Positions 47,291 through 56,857 of a stretch of 64,000 bases of DNA are shown one piece after another. Each line of letters opens with the position of its first letter. Position 1 is the first letter of the stretch. The DNA is taken from the NCBI GenBank assembly GCA_022793815.1, contig JAAWDP010000021.1, positions 35,951 through 99,950 on the forward strand, written 5' to 3'. The position numbers and the translations under genes are program-made. The notes beneath the pieces were generated by a model. The model did not search any database. It saw only the letters and a list, made by a program, of their open reading frames with translations, and was not told the DNA's origin. Source of the DNA: Clostridia bacterium (GTDB lineage Bacteria > Bacillota > Clostridia > Christensenellales > Pumilibacteraceae).

Positions 47291-48133
47291 TCACTCCGAA
47301 AAACGAGCCGTATCCGCCAATTCGGATGTAACGGCGCTTTGCCTGACTCTGTTATACTCAGTGCTCAATTCCGAAAGCAATTCTTCGGAATTCTTGGTTG
47401 CGGTATCCATGGCACATCTTCTTTGCACATGTTCCGAAACCGACGACTGCAACCAACAACCGTAAATCATCGCTGTCAAATACGAAAAATACAGTCTGGT
47501 CAAAACCGCTTCGTCATCGGATTCGTAATATAATTCGCTGGTATAACCGCTTACATTATTGTCATCTGCCGCAAAAGGAATCAATTGCATAATACTAGGT
47601 TTCATACTGCCCGCCAAGCCGTAAGCGTTATAGATTAGATATACTTTATCGGCTATATTTTCATCATAAAACATCAACAGCCGTTTTGCAATTTGCTCGG
47701 CAGTTTCAAGCGACGGTTTGCTTTCAATATTATCGATATTTCCGAGAAAATGAAATTTCTGTTTTGCAAAATAATCGCTTACGCACTTGCCTATCGTCAG
47801 CACTGTCGCGACAGAAGATTTCTCAATTTTATTACAGGCATATTTTAAAAGGTCATGATTAAAACTGCCGACCAAGCCTTTGTCCGAACCTATAACCAAA
47901 AATACGGCACGATTACCTCGGCACTTACTGAAATACCGTTGCATCGAGTATTTCGTACGAGCAACCACATCACTCATTACGCTCGAATATTTTGAAAAAT
48001 ACGGCTCGTTTTGCCTAAATGCCGACAATGCTTTGCTCATTTTTGCAATCGACACCGTTTCCATTGCACCAGTAACTTTTCCTATATCGGAAATTACTTT
48101 CATTCGGTTTTTAATGTCGGGCAAATTATTCAT
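47291..48133 (-). CDS. atpG: ATP synthase gamma subunit
   Basis: 280 residues, central stalk. The N-terminal helix DIKNRMKVISDIGKVTGAME and VIGSDKGLVGSFNHDLLKY near 78-96 are seen, with the C-terminal helix TATKNSEELLSELSTEYNRVRQSAVTSEL near 245 (by position). The mid-domain is rather divergent. It overlaps atpA by 8 bp. Confidence 0.95.
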   Translation of the reverse strand: MNNLPDIKNRMKVISDIGKVTGAMETVSIAKMSKALSAFRQNEPYFSKYSSVMSDVVARTKYSMQRYFSKCRGNRAVFLVIGSDKGLVGSFNHDLLKYACNKIEKSSVATVLTIGKCVSDYFAKQKFHFLGNIDNIESKPSLETAEQIAKRLLMFYDENIADKVYLIYNAYGLAGSMKPSIMQLIPFAADDNNVSGYTSELYYESDDEAVLTRLYFSYLTAMIYGCWLQSSVSEHVQRRCAMDTATKNSEELLSELSTEYNRVRQSAVTSELADTARFSE

Positions 48134-49652
48134 TTACGATTTCCTCGAAATAGAATTTGGAAAATTCTTTGACTCTTTCTTCAATCACCAAGCCGATTTC
48201 CAATCCTATATCATTCTTTTCGTTAATTTCGCAAACTATATCGACACAATTTATATCGAGAAAAGAGCAAAATGCCTTCACAAAATCATTTACTTTATCC
48301 GTCGGCACTTCTTGAAGCAAATCTTTCATAACAATATACAGGATTATGACCTCATGCACGGAATCGTAAGCACTGTGCTTTGACTGCTTCAAAACTTCGA
48401 CAATTCTCTTCCCCGTTTCAATCATTTGCACCGTTGAATTGTCCAATTCCGAACCGAATTGAGCAAACGACGATAATTCTCTGTACTGTGATAAATATAA
48501 TCTCAATCTTCCGCTTACCTTTTTCATGGCTCTTGACTGAGCGCTGCCACCGACACGCGATACCGAAAGTCCCACATTCAAAGCAGGTCTGACACCCGCA
48601 TTAAACAGCGTGCTTTCCAAATATATCTGACCGTCCGTTATTGAAATAACATTTGTGGGCACGTAAGCCGAAATATCCCCCGCCTGCGTTTCCACTATGG
48701 GTAGTGCAGTCATCGACCCTCCCCCAAAGCCGCTGCCGAGTTTAGCGGCACGTTCCAAAAGACGGGAATGCAGATAAAATATGTCACCCGGATATGCTTC
48801 CCGACCCGACGGTCTTTTCAAAAGCAAACTCATGGCACGGTATGCAACAGCATGCTTCGATAAATCGTCGTAAACGACAAGAACATCCTTGCCGCTATAC
48901 ATCATCTCTTCCGCAATAGCACAACCCGAAAACGGCGCGATATATTGCAACGGCGCGGAATCTCTTGCCGTCGCGCAAACCACGCAAGTATATTCAAGCG
49001 CTCCGCGAACGCCCAATGTATGAACAATACCGCTTACGGCAGAGGCTTTTTGTCCTATTGCCACATAAACACAATAGACATTCTTTCCCTTTTGATTGAG
49101 AATAGCATCGATTGCCACGGATGTTTTTCCCGTCTGTCTGTCGCCGATAATCAGCTCTCTCTGCCCTTTGCCTATGGGCACCATGGCATCTACGGCAAGA
49201 ATACCCGTATGCAACGGTTCCGTAATTTTCGCACGCTCGCGAATCGACGGTGCGGGAGCTTCTATCGGTCGGAAAGCTTTCGCGCCGATGGGTCCGAGTC
49301 CGTCTATCGGATTTCCGAGCGAATCCACGACACGTCCGAACAATTCGACACCGACGGGAACTTCGACGACGTGTCCCGTAGACTTTACAAGCATATTGGC
49401 ATAAACGCTGTCGGCTTCGTCAAGAACTATTGCGCCGATTTCTTTCTCATGCAAATCCAAAACTATTGCCCGACTTTTTCCGTCGATGTCAAGCATCTCA
49501 CCGTATTGAACATCGCTCAGCCCGTCTGCCCTAATCACGCCGTCACCGGAAAATATCACTCTACCCGTAGAGCGACCGTTATAATCAGCCGAAAACTTTT
49601 TAATCTTTTCGGTAATGTCCTGACTGATTTTTTTGTAAACGGTCTCTGCCAT
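48126..49652 (-). CDS. atpA: ATP synthase alpha subunit
   Basis: 508 residues. Non-catalytic nucleotide-binding F1 subunit. Walker A LIIGDRQTGKTSVAIDAILN near 168-187, VYVAIGQKASAVSGIV near 199, PGDIFYLHSRLLERAAKLG near 347, and GSMTALPIVETQAGDISAYV near 366. Upstream atpH ends 9 bp before. Confidence 0.98.
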   Translation of the reverse strand: MAETVYKKISQDITEKIKKFSADYNGRSTGRVIFSGDGVIRADGLSDVQYGEMLDIDGKSRAIVLDLHEKEIGAIVLDEADSVYANMLVKSTGHVVEVPVGVELFGRVVDSLGNPIDGLGPIGAKAFRPIEAPAPSIRERAKITEPLHTGILAVDAMVPIGKGQRELIIGDRQTGKTSVAIDAILNQKGKNVYCVYVAIGQKASAVSGIVHTLGVRGALEYTCVVCATARDSAPLQYIAPFSGCAIAEEMMYSGKDVLVVYDDLSKHAVAYRAMSLLLKRPSGREAYPGDIFYLHSRLLERAAKLGSGFGGGSMTALPIVETQAGDISAYVPTNVISITDGQIYLESTLFNAGVRPALNVGLSVSRVGGSAQSRAMKKVSGRLRLYLSQYRELSSFAQFGSELDNSTVQMIETGKRIVEVLKQSKHSAYDSVHEVIILYIVMKDLLQEVPTDKVNDFVKAFCSFLDINCVDIVCEINEKNDIGLEIGLVIEERVKEFSKFYFEEIVNE

Positions 49653-49661
49653 ATAACACTC

Positions 49662-49880
49662 TCACACTTTGATTTCTCTTTTAATATGCGCCAGTTGCCC
49701 TCTTACCGTTGCATCATAATATTTGTCGCCGTCGACTATCAAAACGCCGCCGATAAGTTCCGAATCCGTTTCATATACAAACTCGATTTCATCCGAGTGC
49801 TTTCGTCTGAAAGAGGCTTCAATCTTACTTTTTGCGGATTCACTAAGCGCTTTTGCGGAAATTACACGAATGTTATTCAT
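49662..49880 (-). CDS. atpH: ATP synthase delta subunit reduced to its C-terminal domain
   Basis: 72 residues against about 175-185 usual. The start ATG at 49880 overlaps the atpF stop (ATGA), which fixes the length; atpF upstream is complete, so no N-terminal half is hidden there. The kept part matches the delta C-terminal domain: ISAKALSESAKSKIEASFRR, then SELIGGVLIVDGDKYYDATVRGQL (by position 40-63), ending in the helix HIKREIKV. The N-terminal six-helix bundle that normally binds the alpha subunits is missing. Identity is sure from position and the LIGG...VRGQL signature. How the peripheral stalk attaches is unclear. Confidence 0.9.
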   Translation of the reverse strand: MNNIRVISAKALSESAKSKIEASFRRKHSDEIEFVYETDSELIGGVLIVDGDKYYDATVRGQLAHIKREIKV

Positions 49881-50437
49881 TTTTCTTCCCACTCTTTCAA
49901 ACATTCGTCGATAATCTTTTCGTTATCGGAATCGTCTATTTCACGTTGCAATACTTTCTCCGCAATATCTACGGCAAGCACGCTCACCGTTTCTTTCAAA
50001 TCGTTTTTCAACCGTTCCTGTTCTATAAGCGTTTCGCGTTTTGCATTATCCAAAATATTTTTTGCCTGTCGGTTTGCGTCGTCGATTATCTCTTCGGATT
50101 TGCGCTGCGCATTCTTGGTGACCTCAGCACTTATCTTGGCAGCCTCGATTTTTGCTTCATCCATCATTTTATCGTATTTTGCCTTTACCGCCGCCGATTC
50201 TTCTTCAAGCTCTTTATTCTTTTCCACAACATCGGCAAGCTTTTTCTTGTGATTTTCTATCATTCGCTTAACGGGCTTAAACAACAAAAATCTCAATGCA
50301 ATAATCAAAATCAATAAATTAACCGTATGGAAAAGAATTTCCCACCAGCCCAATCCAAGACTTTCGAAAACATTTTCGCAAAACAGCGAAGTATTGATTT
50401 CAATCAATCCGCAAAACAGACCTTTTAATCCCAACAT
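49877..50437 (-). CDS. atpF: ATP synthase b subunit
   Basis: 186 residues from the ATG at 50437, which has AGGAAG five nt upstream; a GTG two codons before lies on that site. One N-terminal membrane helix (ILFHTVNLLILIIALRFLLF, about 34-53) is followed by a long, highly charged coiled coil that forms the peripheral stalk. The N-terminus before the helix is some 30 residues. No delta domain is fused at its C-terminus, which ends CLKEWEEK. Confidence 0.95.
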   Translation of the reverse strand: MLGLKGLFCGLIEINTSLFCENVFESLGLGWWEILFHTVNLLILIIALRFLLFKPVKRMIENHKKKLADVVEKNKELEEESAAVKAKYDKMMDEAKIEAAKISAEVTKNAQRKSEEIIDDANRQAKNILDNAKRETLIEQERLKNDLKETVSVLAVDIAEKVLQREIDDSDNEKIIDECLKEWEEK

Positions 50438-50446
50438 ACACACTTC

Positions 50447-51419
<973 letters not shown>

Positions 51420-51437
51420 AAATTCTCCACTGCTATA

Positions 51438-51466
51438 ATTTTACACCCATATCAAATATATTGCAA
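51438..51466 (-). promoter_or_regulatory. Promoter of the atp operon
   Basis: TTGCAA, 17-nt spacer, TAAAAT on the minus strand, 19 bp before the atpB start. Confidence 0.7.
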
Positions 51467-51547
51467 GCATTTTGCCGACACATGGAGCAATTATATAATT
51501 AAAGCAATTACTGATATTTTGTATTAACCCACACACTTTTATTTGAC

Positions 51548-51913
51548 TCAGTAATTCAAACAACCGTCAAACGCATTTACGATGTGATTTATACTCAAAT
51601 CGGATAAGTAAACTTCCACAACGTCAAATCGCGCCTCGACGTCATACAATCCGAATTTTTTTATATATTGAGACGCAACAAGAGAAATCTTTTTCTGTTT
51701 ACGGAAATCAACCGCTTCTGCGGGATACCCGTAATCGGTATTAAAACGGGTTTTGACTTCGACAAAAATCAGCGTAGTTTCATCCGTGGCTATTAAGTCT
51801 ATTTCACCTATATCCGTTGTGAAATTCTTGGACAATATCCTCAAACCTTGCTTTACAAGATATGTTTGCGCCAATCTTTCACCGTCTGCACCTTTGGCTT
51901 TATTACTTCTCAT
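51548..51913 (-). CDS. yraN: YraN/UPF0102 nuclease-fold protein
   Basis: 121 residues, restriction endonuclease-like fold of unknown function. KGADGERLAQTYLVKQG, the core ITTDIGEIDLIATD, and VEVKTRFN near 49-57 give the D-x(n)-E-x-K nuclease pattern. It overlaps rnhB by 4 bp (ATGA). In related genomes yifB follows; here the atp operon does. Confidence 0.9.
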   Translation of the reverse strand: MRSNKAKGADGERLAQTYLVKQGLRILSKNFTTDIGEIDLIATDETTLIFVEVKTRFNTDYGYPAEAVDFRKQKKISLVASQYIKKFGLYDVEARFDVVEVYLSDLSINHIVNAFDGCLNY

Positions 51914-52512
51914 TGCTTTTCCTCGAAATTTCGAATAAATGTTTTACGGTGTATCGGACACCGTCCTATGGTCTTCAAAGCGTCGATATGAACTTTTGTT
52001 CCGTATCCCTTATTCGAAATAAATCCGTATGCAGGAAACTGCCTGTCGTATTCTCGCATTATTCTGTCACGGGTCACTTTGGCTATAATCGATGCCGCAG
52101 CGATATTGTAGCTTTGGGAATCTCCTTTTATCAAAGACCGAGTCGCAACGCCCAAACTCAGCTTTACGGCATCAATCAAAAGCAATTCGGGTTTCAAAAA
52201 CATTGCATCGAATGCTTTTTTCATGCCGAGCTTAGTCGCTTCCAAAATGTTTACATCATCGATAACATCATGTTCGATAATGCCCACTCCGTATGCAACC
52301 GCCATATCCGTGATTTGCAGATAAAGCTTCTCTCTCGCTTTTTCCGAAAGCTTCTTGCTGTCGTTGATACCGTCTATCATCGTATCAAGCGGCATAATAC
52401 AACAAGCGCAAACCACGGGTCCAGCCAAAGGTCCTCTGCCTGCCTCGTCCATGCCCGCTATCATGCAGCCGAATTTTTTATCGAATTCAAATAATTCCGA
52501 TGTCGCACTCAT
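51910..52512 (-). CDS. rnhB: Ribonuclease HII
   Basis: 200 residues. It removes single ribonucleotides and RNA from RNA-DNA hybrids. Catalytic Asp-Glu in IAGMDEAGRGPLAGPVV near residues 18-34, DDVNILEATKLGMKKA near 88, LLIDAVKL near 113, and DRIMREYDRQFPAYGF near 150 are seen. It overlaps the rbgA end by 26 bp, with GGAGA upstream of its ATG. Confidence 0.96.
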   Translation of the reverse strand: MSATSELFEFDKKFGCMIAGMDEAGRGPLAGPVVCACCIMPLDTMIDGINDSKKLSEKAREKLYLQITDMAVAYGVGIIEHDVIDDVNILEATKLGMKKAFDAMFLKPELLLIDAVKLSLGVATRSLIKGDSQSYNIAAASIIAKVTRDRIMREYDRQFPAYGFISNKGYGTKVHIDALKTIGRCPIHRKTFIRNFEEKQ

Positions 52513-53347
52513 CCGCCTTCTCCAATGTAACTTTTCCTATTTTGCCTTTTCTGAAATCATCCAATAAGGCGTTTGCAGCGCGCTCGACATCCGATACGCC
52601 GCCTTTTAAAACATAGCCCCGCACCTTTGCCAGTTTTTCCAAAAAATCCTTGGAATCGGATTCGCCGTCCACTCCGTATCTGCCTTTCAATAAAAGCGCA
52701 TCGTAATCATTTAACTCATCCACAAGATACTGCGCCAGTTCGATAATATCCGTCACTTCATCCCGAATACTGCCGATAAAAGCCAAGCGACGTGCAATAG
52801 TTTGATTGGTAAGTTTCGGATACAGCGTTCCCGGGGTATCGAGAACCTCGAAATACTCGTTTACACGTACCCATTGTTTGCCTCTTGTGACACCTGCCTT
52901 GTTGCCCGTAACCGTTTTTACCGCATTGCAAAGACAGTTTATCAATGTTGACTTTCCGCAATTCGGCACACCCAGTACAATCGCTCTGACAGAAGTTTTG
53001 ATTCCTTTCAAGCGATACTTATCGATTTTATCTCCGCATAATTTTTTAGATGCGGCGACAATCGCGGAAGCGCTGCCGGAAGTCGTACCAACTGTCGTAA
53101 CCGCAATGCTTTTAGAGTCGGTCAAAACTTTTTTCCATTCGTCGACACGGCTTTTATTTCCCAAATCCGACTTATTCAGAACATAGATGACAGGTTTGTT
53201 GGCAATATACTTTTTGAATTGAGGGTTCATGCAACTGTACGGCGCACGAGCATCGAGAACATAAATTACAATATCGGTTAATTTGATACTGTCATCAATC
53301 ATGCGAATCGATTTTGTCATGTGTCCGGGAAACCAATTGATATTCAT
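52487..53347 (-). CDS. rbgA: Ribosome biogenesis GTPase RbgA (YlqF)
   Basis: 286 residues from the ATG at 53347, overlapping the trmD stop as ATGA. It is a circularly permuted GTPase needed for late 50S assembly in Bacillus. INWFPGHMTKSIRMI opens it, the G4 motif YVLNKSDL near 54 precedes G1 VLGVPNCGKSTLINCLCNAV near 128 and G3 DTPGTLYPKL near 172. In most Bacillota rplS lies between trmD and this gene; here it does not. Confidence 0.95.
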   Translation of the reverse strand: MNINWFPGHMTKSIRMIDDSIKLTDIVIYVLDARAPYSCMNPQFKKYIANKPVIYVLNKSDLGNKSRVDEWKKVLTDSKSIAVTTVGTTSGSASAIVAASKKLCGDKIDKYRLKGIKTSVRAIVLGVPNCGKSTLINCLCNAVKTVTGNKAGVTRGKQWVRVNEYFEVLDTPGTLYPKLTNQTIARRLAFIGSIRDEVTDIIELAQYLVDELNDYDALLLKGRYGVDGESDSKDFLEKLAKVRGYVLKGGVSDVERAANALLDDFRKGKIGKVTLEKADECDIGII

Positions 53348-54024
53348 TTTTCGCACCTCATCAAATCAGGTCGCAATCTTTGCGTTAATTTCTCGGATTC
53401 CTCGTTTCGCCATTTTTTCACATTGGCGTGATGACCGCTCAACAAAACATCGGGAACTTTCAAACCCATAAATTCGGCAGGACGCGTATACTGCGGATAT
53501 TCCAATCTTCCCGACGTAATGCTTTCGTCTATATTAGAAGTGTCGCTTCCCAGTACACCGGGCAAAAAACGCGACAGAGCATCCACGGTAACCATAGCGG
53601 CAAGCTCGCCGCCTGTCAACACATAGTCGCCTATCGATATTTCCGAGTCAAAACACAAATCCAATACGCGCTGATCCACGCCTTCGTAGTGTCCGCAAAG
53701 AATCAATAAATTTTTATCCGAAAAAGCAAGCTCTTTCGCCAACGCGTCCGTCAATCTTTTCCCTTTTGGCGACATATATATTCTCCGACTGGAATGGTCG
53801 GGATCTATTGCCGCAACGGCATCGTAAATCGGTTGCGGCATCATAACCATGCCCGCTCCGCCGCCAAAGGGATAATCGTCACATTTACAATGCTTGTCCG
53901 CGGAATATTGCCTAATGTCTGTTATATTTAACGACAAAAGACCGTTATCTACGGCACGACCTATTATACTTTGTCTTAATGGCTCGAACATTTGCGGAAA
54001 GAGCGTAAGTATATCAATCTTCAT
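53344..54024 (-). CDS. trmD: tRNA (guanine(37)-N(1))-methyltransferase
   Basis: 226 residues from the ATG at 54024. TrmD methylates G37 next to the anticodon, preventing frameshifts. MKIDILTLFPQMFEPL opens it, YPFGGGAGMVMMPQPI near 54, LILCGHYEGVDQRV near 110, and the knot DYVLTGGELAAMVTVDAL near 139. It overlaps rimM by 11 bp. Confidence 0.97.
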   Translation of the reverse strand: MKIDILTLFPQMFEPLRQSIIGRAVDNGLLSLNITDIRQYSADKHCKCDDYPFGGGAGMVMMPQPIYDAVAAIDPDHSSRRIYMSPKGKRLTDALAKELAFSDKNLLILCGHYEGVDQRVLDLCFDSEISIGDYVLTGGELAAMVTVDALSRFLPGVLGSDTSNIDESITSGRLEYPQYTRPAEFMGLKVPDVLLSGHHANVKKWRNEESEKLTQRLRPDLMRCEK

Positions 54025-54520
54025 AAACGCACACCGCCTCAAATTCGCTTCTCGAAACAATCAAATCTTTTTTGCACACATCCACTTCCGCGACAACGCG
54101 CTTTAAAAACGGAAATCGGAATATTTTTTTGTCTTGCGTCACTGCGGTAAAAACATCGGCAGCCCCGTAGTTGCTGACATCGGTTATTTTACCTATAACA
54201 ACACCGTGCTCGTCTTTAATCGCACATCCTATCAAGTCTGCGATAAAATAGCTTCCTTCATCCAATGATACCGCATGTATTTTATCGATTTCGGCATACT
54301 TGCCTACAAATGTTTCCGCAGCATTCCTGTTATCGATGCCTTCCAACTTCAAATAAACAAAGCCGTCAACGCGACAAGACAATATTCTGTACGGAATACC
54401 GTCGAAATAAACGACACGCAACCGACGAAACCGCATAGGATTATCGGTTAACGGTTTTAATTTCAATTCGCCTTTGATTCCTTGCGGTTTAAGGACTTCG
54501 CCGACTTCCATAAAATCCAT
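54014..54520 (-). CDS. rimM: 16S rRNA processing protein RimM
   Basis: 168 residues from the ATG at 54520, eight nt after GGAG. RimM assists 30S head maturation. FMEVGEVLKPQGIKGELKLKP is the N-terminal domain start; the C-terminal PRC barrel begins around YFIADLIGCAIKDEHG with GKITDVSNYGAADVF following. Follows khpA after a terminator-like hairpin. Confidence 0.94.
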   Translation of the reverse strand: MDFMEVGEVLKPQGIKGELKLKPLTDNPMRFRRLRVVYFDGIPYRILSCRVDGFVYLKLEGIDNRNAAETFVGKYAEIDKIHAVSLDEGSYFIADLIGCAIKDEHGVVIGKITDVSNYGAADVFTAVTQDKKIFRFPFLKRVVAEVDVCKKDLIVSRSEFEAVCVYED

Positions 54521-54542
54521 GAGAAATACTCCGTACAAAATA

Positions 54543-54565
54543 CGGAGAGAGGAAACCTCTCTCCG
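54543..54565 (-). terminator. Hairpin between khpA and rimM
   Basis: Perfect 10-bp GC-rich stem (54543-54552 with 54556-54565) with a 3-nt loop, followed on the minus strand by TATTTTGTA. It would partly terminate the rpsP-khpA part and set lower expression of rimM-trmD-rbgA. Confidence 0.75.
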
Positions 54566-54571
54566 AAATTA

Positions 54572-54796
54572 TTACTCTACTTCCAAAATTTCGACAGTGC
54601 ACTTTTTGCCGTGTTTAACCGCCGCCGACTTGACAATCGTGCGTATAGACTTGGCTATTCTGCCCTGACGCCCTATGATTTTTCCCATATCCTGTTTTAC
54701 AACGGACACCTTGATTGTTTCGCCGTCCTCGCTTACAGTTACTTTGTCGGGAAAATCAACCAACTCCTTGACGAGATACTCAACAAGCTCCGTCAT
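54572..54796 (-). CDS. khpA: KH domain RNA-binding protein KhpA
   Basis: 74 residues (YlqC). A single type II KH domain with the GxxG loop in IIGRQGRIAKSIR near residues 40-52. In Gram-positive bacteria KhpA pairs with KhpB (Jag) and influences cell division and RNA. Located 3 bp after rpsP as usual. Confidence 0.95.
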   Translation of the reverse strand: MTELVEYLVKELVDFPDKVTVSEDGETIKVSVVKQDMGKIIGRQGRIAKSIRTIVKSAAVKHGKKCTVEILEVE

Positions 54797-54799
54797 ACC

Positions 54800-55096
54800 T
54801 TATTCCTTCTTCTTTTTCTGGACTTTGGTCTTGGCAGGGGCTTTCTTGCCTGCCTCCATAACGCCTGCCTGAACAAGCAATCCTTTTACTGTATCGGTCG
54901 GCTGCGCGCCGTTGTTAATCCACTGCTTTGCTTTTTCTGCGTCGATTTTGATTTCCGCAGGGTTTTTAAGCGGATTATAAGTACCGACTATGTCGATAAA
55001 TCTGCCGTCGCGGGGCGAACGGGAATCCGCCACTACCACGCGGTAAAACGGTGATTTTTTGTCGCCCATTCTTGTCAATCTGATTTTTACTGCCAT
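54800..55096 (-). CDS. rpsP: 30S ribosomal protein S16
   Basis: 98 residues. [20 protein letters not shown] opens it, [22 protein letters not shown] near 21-42, with a Lys/Ala-rich tail. AAGGAG site; 35 bp behind ffh. Confidence 0.98.
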   Translation of the reverse strand: MAVKIRLTRMGDKKSPFYRVVVADSRSPRDGRFIDIVGTYNPLKNPAEIKIDAEKAKQWINNGAQPTDTVKGLLVQAGVMEAGKKAPAKTKVQKKKKE

Positions 55097-55131
55097 TTCT
55101 ATATTTCTCCTTAAAATTGTACTGTCTTGTT

Positions 55132-56448
55132 TTATCTGCGGAAAGGAAGCCGTCTGCCGCCCTTCATTGCGCGCATCATTTCTTTACTTTGTTCGAACTG
55201 TTTCAATAACTGATTGACGTCCTGTATCGATGTTCCGCTGCCTGCGGCTATACGACGCCTGCGTGAAGATTTGATAATCTCTGGATGCTCACGTTCGTAC
55301 ATTGTCATTGACTGAATAATTGCTTTAAACCGTGCGACACGTTTTTCATCGATATCTTTTTCGCTCAATTTGATGTTTCCCATATTGGGCATCATCGAAA
55401 TAAGCTGCGACAAATCTCCCATTTTGGATATGCTGTCTATTTGAGTCAGGAAATCGTCGAGAGAAAAATTCGACTCGCGAAACTTCTTTTCCAGTTTTTG
55501 CATCTCTTCTTCGGTAACTGCATTCTGTGCTTTTTCTATCAGCGTAAGCACATCGCCCATTCCGAGGATTCTCGATGCCATTCGCTCCGGATGAAACGGT
55601 TCGATATCTCCCATCTTTTCGCCTATGCCGCAAAATTTTATGGGTTTTCCGGTTACAGACCGTATGGAAAGCGCCGCCCCGCCTCTCGTATCACCGTCAA
55701 GCTTTGTCAAAATGACGCCGGAAATATTTAATCTTTCATTAAATGTTGTGGCAACCGTCACCGCATCTTGACCGGTCATTGCATCTACCGTAAGCAAAAT
55801 CTCGGTCGGATTGATTTCTCTTTCGATATCTTCCAACTCCCGCATCAAATCGTCGTTTATGTGCAAGCGACCCGCGGTATCGACAATCAAGGTGTCCAAC
55901 CCTTTCTTTTCGGCAACTTTTATGGCTTCGAGAGCCGTTTTATACGGTTTTTGAGTGCCGTGTTCGTATACCTCGACTCCGACGTTTTTTCCGACCACCT
56001 GCAACTGATTTATTGCTGCGGGACGGTAAATATCTCCTGCGACAAGCAAGGGCTTTTTGCCTTGTTTTTTCAGCATTAACGCCAACTTGCCGCACATCGT
56101 GGTTTTTCCCGCGCCTTGAAGTCCGCACATCATAATAATGGTCGGCGGCTTCGGTGCAATCTGCAATGCGCTGTTAGTGCTTCCCATCAATGCAATCAAT
56201 TCTTCATTGACGATTTTAATGACTTGCTGACCGGGCGTAAGACTATTCATAATCTTTTCACCGACAGCCTGTTCGCTTACTTTGGATATAAACTCTTTTA
56301 CAACGGAAAAATTGACGTCCGCTTCCAACAATGCGATTCTTATTTCGCGCATTGCCTGCTTTATTTCCAATTCGGTCAATTTTCCTCTGGCGGTAAGTTT
56401 ACCGAAGATATGATTTAATTTTTCCGACAGACCGCTGAATAAGCCCAT
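55132..56448 (-). CDS. ffh: Signal recognition particle protein Ffh
   Basis: 438 residues. SRP GTPase that binds signal sequences with 4.5S/SRP RNA. The N domain is followed by G domain motifs [20 protein letters not shown] near 107-126, [12 protein letters not shown] near 189, and [15 protein letters not shown] near 246. The M domain is methionine-rich in its last 110 residues and ends [21 protein letters not shown] site; 20 bp after ylxM. Confidence 0.98.
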   Translation of the reverse strand: MGLFSGLSEKLNHIFGKLTARGKLTELEIKQAMREIRIALLEADVNFSVVKEFISKVSEQAVGEKIMNSLTPGQQVIKIVNEELIALMGSTNSALQIAPKPPTIIMMCGLQGAGKTTMCGKLALMLKKQGKKPLLVAGDIYRPAAINQLQVVGKNVGVEVYEHGTQKPYKTALEAIKVAEKKGLDTLIVDTAGRLHINDDLMRELEDIEREINPTEILLTVDAMTGQDAVTVATTFNERLNISGVILTKLDGDTRGGAALSIRSVTGKPIKFCGIGEKMGDIEPFHPERMASRILGMGDVLTLIEKAQNAVTEEEMQKLEKKFRESNFSLDDFLTQIDSISKMGDLSQLISMMPNMGNIKLSEKDIDEKRVARFKAIIQSMTMYEREHPEIIKSSRRRRIAAGSGTSIQDVNQLLKQFEQSKEMMRAMKGGRRLPFRR

Positions 56449-56468
56449 TTATACCTCCTTCGGTAATC

Positions 56469-56783
56469 TTAAATATTGATTGATATTTCGGATAGTCTCT
56501 CTTTCAATATATCGATATCGTTTTCCGTCAAACACTGTTCGAGCGCTTTTGAAATGAGGTCAAGCTTTTTTTTAAACCCCAGTTTCTCTTCGTAAAACAT
56601 CAAAGCTTCTTTTCCCTTGACAATGCTGTCGCGAACCGCTTGACGCGATATTCCGCAGTTTTCGGCAATCTCCGAAAGCGACAAATCACAATTATAATAA
56701 CTGTCAATCATATTGTGTTGATTGTCTGTCAGCAACATACCGTAAATATCGTTTAACACGCTTACATTAAAATCTTTTTTCAT
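56469..56783 (-). CDS. ylxM: YlxM/UPF0122 SRP-associated helix-turn-helix protein
   Basis: 104 residues. Sigma-70 region 4-like HTH: DSYYNCDLSLSEIAENCGISRQAVRDSI (by position 27-54). YlxM is co-encoded with ffh in Gram-positives and in Streptococcus modulates the SRP GTPases. No Shine-Dalgarno is visible before the ATG at 56783; the sequence there is the T-tract of a hairpin. It may be translated from a nearly leader-less or structured transcript, or the true start may differ. Confidence 0.9.
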   Translation of the reverse strand: MKKDFNVSVLNDIYGMLLTDNQHNMIDSYYNCDLSLSEIAENCGISRQAVRDSIVKGKEALMFYEEKLGFKKKLDLISKALEQCLTENDIDILKERLSEISINI

Positions 56784-56794
56784 AACAACAAAAA

Positions 56795-56824
56795 GGGGTG
56801 TAAAGCAATTAAACTTTACACCTC
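56795..56824 (-). terminator. Hairpin between ftsY and ylxM
   Basis: Stem of 11 bp with one G-T wobble (56795-56805 with 56814-56824), 8-nt loop, followed on the minus strand by TTTTTGTTGTT and the ylxM ATG. It sits downstream of the ylxM promoter -10 box, so transcripts started there begin with this hairpin. Confidence 0.8.
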
Positions 56825-56825
56825 T

Positions 56826-56854
56826 ATTTTATCCCAATCCGAAACATTTGTCAA
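56826..56854 (-). promoter_or_regulatory. Promoter of ylxM-ffh-rpsP
   Basis: TTGACA, 17-nt spacer, TAAAAT on the minus strand, directly after the ftsY stop. Expected transcription start falls within the first arm of the terminator-like hairpin. Confidence 0.75.
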
Positions 56855-56857
56855 GCA

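Noticed and set aside
48945..50252. 435-codon plus-strand open frame opposite atpA-atpH-atpF
   Set aside because: Antisense to three conserved genes in the right order; the translation is Ser/Phe/Cys-rich, typical of a shadow frame.
49877..50443. Frameshifted N-terminal half of the delta subunit within atpF
   Set aside because: atpF is full length with membrane helix and coiled coil, and ends exactly at the ATGA overlap with atpH.
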